64,000 nt of DNA from Ailanthus altissimus (Eukaryota > Streptophyta > Magnoliopsida > Sapindales > Simaroubaceae). Location: NCBI GenBank assembly GCA_946807835.1, contig OX327684.1, forward strand, positions 15,710,501-15,774,500, given 5' to 3'. The notes below the pieces were generated by a model that saw nothing but the letters and a program-made list of their open reading frames with translations, did no database searches and had not been told where the DNA came from. Position 1 is the stretch's first letter; each line of letters opens with the position of its first letter. Positions 56,466 through 64,000 of the stretch are shown here, in pieces. The translations under genes were made by a program, and so were the position numbers.

Positions 56466-57680
56466 TCATTTGGTTTTCATTATGTTGAGTAGTTGTAAAC
56501 ATCCCATTTGACCCTGCTCACAAGCCTCGTGTGCCGAAACCATTGCATTAAGAGTCTTCTTGTTCGGACAGTCCTTAACCCAGTGATCCCCATCGCAAAG
56601 GAAGCAGCTTATCTTTGGTCTATTCCCTCTATGGTCGTTGAGCTTCTGTTTTTCCCATTTGGGCGGCTTACTTTTCTCCTCCTCATCCTTTGGAGGGTAA
56701 AACTCCTTAGCGCCCCCACCTTTACTGTGATTGGATCTCAAATTCCTGGACTTCCCCACACTACTATTCCTATCATCCATAAGCGTTTTCGCCAATGTAA
56801 AAGCATCGGATATTCTCATCACCCCACACCGCTTTAATTATTAGACACCCATGTTTGCAACTTGTCTAAGAAATTGAACAAAAGTCCTCTTCGCTTATGT
56901 TGAGGATTTGGAGCATTAACAGGGAGTACTCCTCCATATATTCACTGATAGACTTAATTTGCTTCAATTTCTTTAACCATTTTCAAGCGTCGTGTTCTAC
57001 ATTCTTCAGATAGAACTGGTGCTTCAGCCCCCATTGTAATTCTATCCAGATGTTGATTGTGGAAGTACCATTTCGTATCTCTTCAGTTTTTCTGCGCCAC
57101 TATAGAATTACATGATCAAAAAAATATAAGGCCGCAGTATTTACCTTGTCTTCGTCTCGTCTGCCCATGGCTTTGAAGTATCTTTCCATTTGCCAAAAGT
57201 AGTTGAGCTCCTTGGTGTTTTGCTTGCTACTAAACTCATTCAATTTAGAAGCCTTAACTTTTGGCGTCTCTTGAGTAGCAACAGCCCTATTTGTTACCGC
57301 TCGCTTGCACAACACCATATCCTCATTTATTGTATCAAACCCTCTATGAAAATCTTCACTTGAGCTTGAACTCTGTCCATGATGGTGTATACCTTCTCTT
57401 AAAAAGCCTTGACCCAGTCATGCTACCGATCAGTGTAACTCTCAATGGATTTATCGATGAAGGAACGCAGCTCATCCCCTTAAGTGTTGAGTCCCACCTC
57501 GAGCTTCTCTACCTACTGCTCCAACTCTCCAAGATGATCCGTCGCCTTTCCCATAATACCACCGAGCATTTTTACCATGTTTCCTAACTCATGGCCTAGA
57601 TCAACAGACTTATTGCGAGGTACATTGTTGTGCCTCTTAGCTTTGGGGTTCCTACCCCTTTCTTCAGTCAACTCTGACGA
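56466..57680 (-). pseudogene. gag of element G
   Basis: Starts with a helical segment containing LGHELGNMVKMLGG (about 57590-57550), then KELNYFWQMERYFKAM and EDKVNTAALYFFDHVILWW (57200-57100), the capsid core of this gag type (KELENFLWDMEQYF). Next ISEYMEEYSLLMLQIL, FTLAKTLMDDR, KSRNLRSNHSKGG and a zinc knuckle CFLCDGDHWVKDC (CX2CX3HX4C) at about 56605-56567. One spacing residue less than the usual CX2CX4HX4C is normal for this lineage. Stops near 57100 and 56830 and frame breaks disable it. Confidence 0.85.
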
Positions 57681-57714
57681 CATTGCAGCGTCTTTTTCCA
57701 TCTTCTTTGAACCC

Positions 57715-57726
57715 GCTCTAATACCA
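57715..57726 (-). promoter_or_regulatory. Primer binding site of element G (initiator tRNA-Met)
   Basis: Minus strand TGGTATTAGAGC, two bases after the LTR end, matches the complement of the plant initiator tRNA-Met 3' end (TGGTATCAGAGC) with one C-to-T change. Confidence 0.88.
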
Positions 57727-57728
57727 AA

Positions 57729-58220
57729 TGTCATAGACCTTTTAAGAATCGTACAACCTTAGACGCGTTACGAGCTAAGCAGCCTAAAAAAACACACTTA
57801 GAATAAAAGAAACATTCTCACAAGGTGTTTGAGAAAAAACTCTCTATATTATTAAAGAAAATACAAGATATGAGATTATGTTGTACTTTGTACAACTGAG
57901 GGTCTTCCATTTATATACTAATAGTCCTATACAATTGACGGTTGAGATCTAAATGATCTAATGGTGCACATACAAGGTAGAATAATATGTCATGGAATAT
58001 TCTTAGATGCATCACATATGCTATGAAATATTCCCCTTCCAGATAAGGGTTAACAACCTTAATAAGTCGTGGGCTCGGCCTGGATCTTGACCCATATCAA
58101 CGGGTCTTATAGAAGCTCCAACTCGTAAACCGTTCCAACAGCTCATATAACTTTTAAGAGGCTTTGTTGCGCAATAAGTGTTCAAAAAAATGCTTGAGAA
58201 CACTTAGGATATATAGCATG
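57729..58220 (-). repeat. 5' LTR of element G
   Basis: Starts TGTCATAGACC (plus reading). The far end is eroded: it reads GGATATATAGCATGGCCC where the other LTR has GGGGCATGACA, so the outer border is approximate and no target duplication can be confirmed. Confidence 0.85.
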
Positions 58221-61200
58221 GCCCGATCAAGGACTTATCTTCAGAGTGACCTGTCCTATAAGAAATGGTGGACTTTAAAGAGGACTGTTCTATAAGAAAA
58301 CATTTGGCTAAACCTTTAGAAGCTGATTTCTTTTACGCATAAAAGCTTTAAGTTCAAAAGTGATTTTTTTTTTTTGGAGAATAACTTTCTTTCTGTCAAT
58401 ATTATGGAGCATGAATTTAGTGAGCGTAAGATTATGAGAATAAACCGAAGATTATATATATAATCTTCACTTAATATAATTAGGCTGTCGGGATGTAAAA
58501 CAATATTAGCGTGAAGCTATGGGGTGTTGAATGATATGATTTATGAGAAATTTTATTCTTTCATGTGTTTGAGATCGAGTTTGATTAAAATAAACTATTT
58601 GGCTCCTACTATGATTAAAATATTATCTCTTAATTATGTTTATTTCACGTGTTTTAATTAGTACGAAAATACTATAAATATCACTTTTAAATAAGATAAA
58701 AGTTTTATTTTATTTTATTTTGATTTAAACTACTTAGCAAGGAATGAATTTGGATAGAGAAAGGCTGGTTATTTTGCTTTGAAATGATATAGTCTAGAGT
58801 TTTGTTTTAAAAGAAAAAACTAAGATTGAAGTAATTGTTTTAGATTTGTGTTTTTTTATTAACTTGTTTATATTTTTTTTGGGAGGGAATATTTTGGTAC
58901 ATTTTCTAACGAATAATGTTATGTTTTATATGTATCAATTGTTGATTAATATTAATATAATTACTATATATTAATAAAGAGTAAAAAATTAATAATTAAC
59001 TGATTAGTCGTAGTCACCAATTAGTGATACATTAATTACAATACATAATTTGTATCACAACTATGTAAATATAGTACTACTCTTTTCTAATTTAGCCAAA
59101 TATATAATTTTTAATTTTTATAGACAAATAATTAGAAAATAGATAAAAATGCCTTTGTCTTGTATATGCAATCTCACCCATCAAATTTACTTTAAATTTA
59201 AACTTCATATTATATTATATATATATATATATATAAACTCACAGAGACATACTTGAGACTTGGGAATCAAATTAAATTATTCAATAAGAATATATAAACT
59301 TATGAAATAAAGGTGAGATTTTATGTCTTTTTTGTTATTTTATTTTATTTTTGTTTAGTATTATATAAAATTTATGCCGATTTTATATATTTAGATGAGG
59401 TTTCTTTTGTATGACTAGAAAATATAAAAGTAGGTATCAACAAGGCTTTCAAAATAAATATATTGTGAAATGTGAATTAAATAGTGATGTTTTTGTATTT
59501 AAAAAGAGAGGAAAGAAAATTCAGGAAAAAAACATAAAAAAATCGCCTAGGAAGTTGTTTCTAACAAACCTATCAAGATGGGTCGCATGACATGTTAATC
59601 GCATGATTAAGGCACTAAAAGGCCCATCGCATTGCGCGGCTCATCGTACATCGTTTTAATGTTTTAAATTTTATTTTTTGTATTTTTTTCTCCATTTTTT
59701 TTTTGTTATAAATACCATGGAGAATAAGCCATGTTTTGAAAAAAAATTGAAAAAGTTCAATAATCTAAAAAAAATAATATACTGTTGGTCAATGACTAAG
59801 ATGTGCAGTTTTTTTTTATGGAGAATAATAAAAAAGGTTTGGTACTTTTATCCCTTAATATAAATTTTAGATATTATATAATTAATGAGATTGCACAAAC
59901 ATTTGTAAGAAATCAACAAATTTGTCATAATCACTTTATGTTCAAAATAGTATTAACCAAAGTTAGTAGTACATCACCAACAATATTAAACATAATGTTT
60001 TTGATTAACACTATAGTTGACTACTAATATTTTTTAATAAAATATAATGATATTTCAACTCATGCTTATTATGTTTGTTAAATAGATTAGGATATTCGTA
60101 ATGTCAAAAATGCAAATAATGATAAAGAAGTGAGTGGGTTGAATGATATAGGGTCGCCAATGCTACTTGTCTTATACCGATAATATGTATAATTCGAATA
60201 CAAGAGAATGTGAAACATTACATAATTTATGTTTAACTTTTTTGAATGAGTAGGACAATATTATTGAAGCACAAAATTCATTTTAATTTCTCCTTTTAGT
60301 ACCACTTTCGAACTTGAATCCATCAAATAGAGTATCATACTTAAAAATGAACGAAATTGTTGTGAGAAGTTATTTCCTAATAAGAATGCATTATACGATA
60401 TTAGCAAATTTAAACTAAAAGGTAAATGAAGTTTAAAAGTTTATAGGTTCATAAAAAATTAATTTAAAGTAAAATATGATGATGAAATATAAGTGGTGAG
60501 TATATACTACATCCCTAAATATTCGAAAATATTTTATCGTGTGAAAATTTACAAAGAGCATATGTTAATTGGACCGTTTATATAATGGTCATTATCAAAT
60601 CAAGAGTTGAATTATTATTACAATAATAAAAAAAATAATTTATCAAATATCAATAAAATTTACAAACTAAAACAAATCAAAACTAATGTGCATATAAAAT
60701 TTGGTATGAATTTGATATACATGATAGATTATCAAGTAAAAGAGCATTCATTGAAGTTGATAGGTGATATTTTAAAAGATTCATTCATACTACTTCTTAC
60801 ATATTGTTATGTGATATAAAATAAAAATTAAGATACTTTAACTCATTTGAAGGCAAATAATAATAGATATTTTTTGTACCGTTTTGCTCTATCCATTCAA
60901 TGCTTTTTTCAATAAATTACGAGTAGCTTCTAATAAAATGTTTCTCTAAGGATATTTATTAAATTTTTTAAAATTATCTATTATTTGGAGTATACTTTTA
61001 TCAATACGACTATGTTTTCTATAACCCAACAAGACACAATAAATAAAATAGAATAATTATAGTTTCATCACATTTTTATTATCCATTTCCTTGATGTCTT
61101 ATGTCCTGCAAACAACGTATCAAATTCCTCTAGCGGTAAATATTTTATTCATAAACGATATCCAAATTTTTTTTGGACAATTATTTCACGGGTGAATATT

Positions 61201-61262
61201 CACCCATCTTTAAAGATGTAATGCAAACTCAGGTCAATATGAATTGCTTATTCTTCACCAAC
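58221..61262. other. AT-rich intergenic DNA without recognised genes
   Basis: Includes (TA)n at about 59213-59236 and several A/T runs. Open stretches at 59678-60027 and 60607-60819 are rich in Asn, Ile, Lys and Tyr, as random AT-rich DNA gives, and match no family I know. Confidence 0.4.
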
Positions 61263-61407
61263 TATCACAATTCATCATTGAGATCGCTGGTTCGAATTTT
61301 ACTAAATATCAAATAATGGACTCATAGCTTTAAATACTACCACAATTCATCATTGAGATCGATGGTTCGAACTTTACTAAATATCAAATAATGGATTCAT
61401 AGCATTG
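61263..61407. repeat. Tandem duplication, 74-bp unit, with a GGTTCGAA box
   Basis: Two copies (61263-61336 and 61337-61407) of a unit containing CACAATTCATCATTGAGATC, then GGTTCGAA and ATATCAAATAATGGA. A few substitutions separate them. GGTTCGAA resembles a Pol III box B, but no box A is seen. Confidence 0.85.
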
Positions 61408-62030
61408 GATAGCATAATATTGTTGCCTGAAAATGGTTTGCAACGAGATTTTCAATTTCTTAGAAATTGCCTTCTTCCTACTAATAAAAAAATAATTAAA
61501 TTCAAAATATGTAATATTACAATTATATTAAAAAAACATTTAAAAAATCACAATAATAAAGAAGCACAATAACAATTATAATATTTAAAAATATATTATA
61601 CAAACAAATTACAAATTATAAATTATAAATTGTTATTTTCTATAACAAGAATTCGCAATAAGAAAGCACAATAATAATAATAAAACTATTTTTTTTAATA
61701 AAACTACATAACTGAATAATCAAAATTAAATTAAACAACTAACAAATAATAAAATATTTTGAATATTCTATTTTTTTGAAAATGGTATGGCTTTGTTAGA
61801 GAAATATTTTGTATATTTTATTAATTATTAATAAATAAATAAATAATAATTATACCTCTTATTTAGAGACGATAAAATTACTCGCAAATTCATTCATATT
61901 GAAAAAGATTTTATAAAGTTTAAAGTGGGTTTAATATACAAAATTAAAACTCGCAACAGATTTAAAAAAGGTATAAGTTTGATAAAAAAAATTCGTGGAT
62001 ATCCTTTGCATTTTCTTTTAATTTTTTTTA
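61408..62030. other. AT-rich spacer
   Basis: Nothing recognised; A/T-rich with ATAA repeats near 61820-61850. Confidence 0.4.
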
Positions 62031-62580
62031 AAAAAAGTAATACGCTGCATATTGTATGCCTAATGCGTTTAATATACGTGCTAAGAGCGCACATTGTGTG
62101 CTTAGCATGCACTCTTAGCATACATATTAAGTACTAGGCACGCAACATTGCGTGCTTAGCGTATGCTTTTAACACACATACTAAGTGTGTGCACAATGTT
62201 GCGCGTTTTTAGTGTTTACTACTAACACATATGCTAAGCGTTATGCACTTAGCATGTACGCCTAGCACATATACTTAGTGCGCGCTAAGCGCACAATGTT
62301 GCATGCTTTTAGCATTTGCTCTTAGCACACATACTAAGTGTTGCATATTTAGTATACCCTCTTAGCATAAATGCTAAGCGCACTAGGCATACAATATTAA
62401 GCGCTTTTAGCGTTCACTCCTAACATGTATGCTAAGCGTTGCACAATTAGCATGAGCTCTAATATGGGTGCTAAAAATTGCGTGCTTAGTGTGTATTCCT
62501 AGCACGCATGCTAAACACTAGGCACGTAACGTTGCGCACTTAACGTGTACTCTTAGCACACATATTAAGCGTTATATATT
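62031..62580. repeat. Degenerate minisatellite of palindromic GCTAAGCG/CTTAGCAC words
   Basis: Around a dozen imperfect units of about 40-55 bp built from CTTAGCATGCACTCTTAGCA, CACATACTAAG and GCACAATGTTGCGTGC-type words, markedly richer in GC than the flanks. Many units contain short perfect palindromes (GCGCGCTAAGCGC-like, GCATGC, TTGCGCAC). Units diverge strongly, so the array is old. No ORF. Confidence 0.8.
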
Positions 62581-63164
62581 TATTATCAAATTCGCTTAAA
62601 ATTTACAAATAAATTATTGCGGGTATGGTAATGAGTACATACCTACTAAAATAGATTTTGTATCGAAACTCCAAACTTGTAATAAATTTAAAAAATATTT
62701 AATATTTTATTTTTAAAATAAATACAAATACGAATTTAAAGATATTTATCTCAAACTTGATCTGTTGTCATTCTTACTCTTATTCTAATGAAGTAGCACC
62801 CTCTTCTTGTGAAGTTGTTGATTCAGGTGGGTGAACCTAAATGTGTACGTGATGATAATAGTATCCGAGTAGCTCTCTAATTGTAAATATCAGTAATTTT
62901 GTATTACTAACATAATTAATTTAATAATGCAAAAAATATTGACAAGTGAGTGAACGAGAGTTGGAAAGCAGAGTGCAATTAGCCCGAGTATTTCATTCTT
63001 CTTTCATTACCATTCCATACACCGTCTTTCAATCAAAGAAATTGGCAGTCAAAACCGACTAAACAAAGTATTACAAACAATATGCAGCAGCACATCCTCA
63101 TCATACCAAACTCGAAAGAAAAGAAGCCCCTCGTCGTACCTTACAAAACTATGACCATGACATT
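62581..63164. other. AT-rich intergenic DNA before the host gene
   Basis: No gene recognised. The 3' flank of the DUF4378 gene probably begins around 63000-63165. Confidence 0.4.
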
Positions 63165-63170
63165 TTTATT
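63165..63170 (-). terminator. Candidate polyadenylation signal of the DUF4378 gene
   Basis: AATAAA on the minus strand, 277 bp after the stop codon, a plausible 3' UTR length. Plant signals are loose, so this is only a candidate. Confidence 0.4.
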
Positions 63171-63446
63171 ATTTAATGTAAAAATATGATTGTGTATACA
63201 ATGAATCCAAGCCTAGCCATGACCAAAATTCTCCTATATACATACATCTCTCTTGTGATAAGACAATCATGTGAACGCAAAAATGAAACAACAATGAAAA
63301 AATCCATCCTAAATCCTATCTTTCATGCTTTTTTGTGGTTCTGATAAAAAATGGAACACACCCGTGCAAAAGCTCTTCTTGTGGTGCTGACAACTCAAAA
63401 CACACGAATGTATGCCTACAACAGCCAAAAATCAAAATTCTACCAA

Positions 63447-64000
63447 TCAGAAACAAAAAGTCTTCGTGCTAACAACCTCTTCGGCTAGCTGATCAACCAA
63501 TGAATTTTCTATTTCTCTAACAAGTACCTCAATATCCTCTCCCAACTCTAAACACCCGTCATCTTTTCCCAGTACTTTCACAGATGCATCCTTGTTTGCT
63601 TGCTTATCCTGATGATCAAGCAACATCCACAGCTCTTCTTCAATCATGTCAATGCTCTTGGCAAGGCAAAGCCTCATGGATAGAGGCTTCATCAAATGGA
63701 TCCCAATGCTTGGCTGGAGAATCTCCATCAACTCTGAATTTATACGATCAAACAGAAGCCTCCTCTCTGACCTCTTCCAAGACATCTGCTCACCATATTT
63801 CTTCTCCAGCATCTCAAACACTGCAGGGCTTATTGGGCATTCTGGTGAATGCCACATCTCATAGGTCATCCGACCACGTAAACCTGCCTCAGTAAAGACA
63901 TCAACCAGGTAGGAAAAATCCCTGCTCTCTTCAATGCTGGATATTCCCATGAACTCCTCATTTTTCCTCAAATTGCTGACAGAACCTTCCAATTCATCAT
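63447..64000 (-). CDS. DUF4378-domain protein, C-terminal exon (partial; continues beyond window)
   Basis: The only clear host gene here. 183 codons are open from the window edge to TGA at 63447. The text matches the conserved C-terminal DUF4378 domain of plant proteins related to TRM/LONGIFOLIA: FSYLVDVFTEAGLRGR, CPISPAVFEMLEKKYGEQ, SWKRSERRLLFDRINSELME, IEEELWMLLDHQDKQANKDA, LGKDDGCLELGEDIEVLVRE and VDQLAEEVV. TRM-type members act with TON1 on cortical microtubules and cell shape; which subgroup this is cannot be told from the C-terminus. The frame is open at the edge (no start needed), so the upstream exons lie to the right. No stops or shifts, unlike every transposon gene nearby except the Cys-rich ORF of element D. 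Confidence 0.85.
   Translation of the reverse strand, partial: DELEGSVSNLRKNEEFMGISSIEESRDFSYLVDVFTEAGLRGRMTYEMWHSPECPISPAVFEMLEKKYGEQMSWKRSERRLLFDRINSELMEILQPSIGIHLMKPLSMRLCLAKSIDMIEEELWMLLDHQDKQANKDASVKVLGKDDGCLELGEDIEVLVREIENSLVDQLAEEVVSTKTFCF

Larger units (their letters stand above)
50299..58220 (-). mobile_element. Chromovirus-like Ty3/gypsy element G with later insertions
   Basis: Direct LTRs of about 490 bp (50299-50787 and 57729-58220), an initiator tRNA-Met PBS next to the 57729 side and a PPT next to 50787 fix the minus orientation. Gag, protease and the start of pol lie at 57680-55771. The rest of pol is missing, and 51180-55770 is filled with unrelated insertions, including two LTR-like segments and a palindrome. 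LTRs differ at many sites, so it is old. Assignment to the chromovirus side (Reina-like) rests on the short LTR, PBS type and a CX2CX3HX4C knuckle; no chromodomain is left to confirm it. Confidence 0.8.

Noticed and set aside
62031..62580. Regularly spaced repeats considered as a CRISPR array
   Set aside because: Units are degenerate, contiguous and palindromic without unique spacers, and the DNA is plant nuclear.

Overview
The window is repeat-rich, AT-rich plant nuclear DNA, probably from a eudicot; the species cannot be named from sequence alone. The evidence is several plant LTR-retrotransposon lineages (Athila/Tat-like and chromovirus-like Ty3/gypsy, Ty1/copia) with plant-type primer binding sites (tRNA-Asp and initiator tRNA-Met), a CACTA transposon carrying the plant Transposase_24 protein, and one plant-specific host gene of the DUF4378 family at the right edge. 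Apart from that gene, almost everything recognisable is mobile DNA in various states of decay, much of it nested. I see no rRNA or functional tRNA gene, no CRISPR array and no prokaryotic operon.

Layout: 1-37 is the terminus of an LTR running off the left edge. 1560-4720 is a decayed copia pol (+). About 5600-9910 is a CACTA element (+) with a Transposase_24 gene remnant, an Ulp1/C48 protease remnant and a clean right terminus. 9930-11790 is a second copia pol relic (+). 14321-22456 is an Athila-like element (+) that has lost RT and integrase. 22456-25847 is a related minus-strand fragment (LTR, PBS and gag) set into its 3' LTR. 25848-26600 is a fragment of an Athila-type second ORF.

The centrepiece is a nested pair of one Athila-like family. 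The outer copy C (+) starts at 26755 and is split inside gag at 29287-29291. The inner copy D (-, 29292-41206, 11.9 kb) is flanked by the 5-bp target duplication CACAG. D keeps both LTRs, PBS, PPT, gag, protease, RT, RNase H and integrase. Where Athila elements carry a third gene, D instead has an unknown 182-codon Cys-rich ORF and then an intronless, mildly broken LONELY GUY (LOG)-like cytokinin-activating enzyme gene preceded by a TATA box. C resumes at 41212 and breaks off in integrase at a 1.55-kb foldback element.

Right part: foldback element 43586-45135 and inverted-repeat element 45199-46071; a copia LTR with a protease/pre-integrase relic (-, 46290-47830); a degenerate coiled-coil gag-like relic near 48-49 kb; a chromovirus-like element (-, 50299-58220) filled with other insertions, including a 341-bp near-perfect palindrome with tRNA-like A and B boxes; AT-rich DNA with a 74-bp tandem duplication; a palindromic minisatellite (about 62.03-62.58 kb); and the 3' end of the DUF4378 host gene (-, 63447-64000).

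All calls are by eye. Coordinates of degenerate elements are approximate unless termini, PBS, PPT or target duplications are cited.
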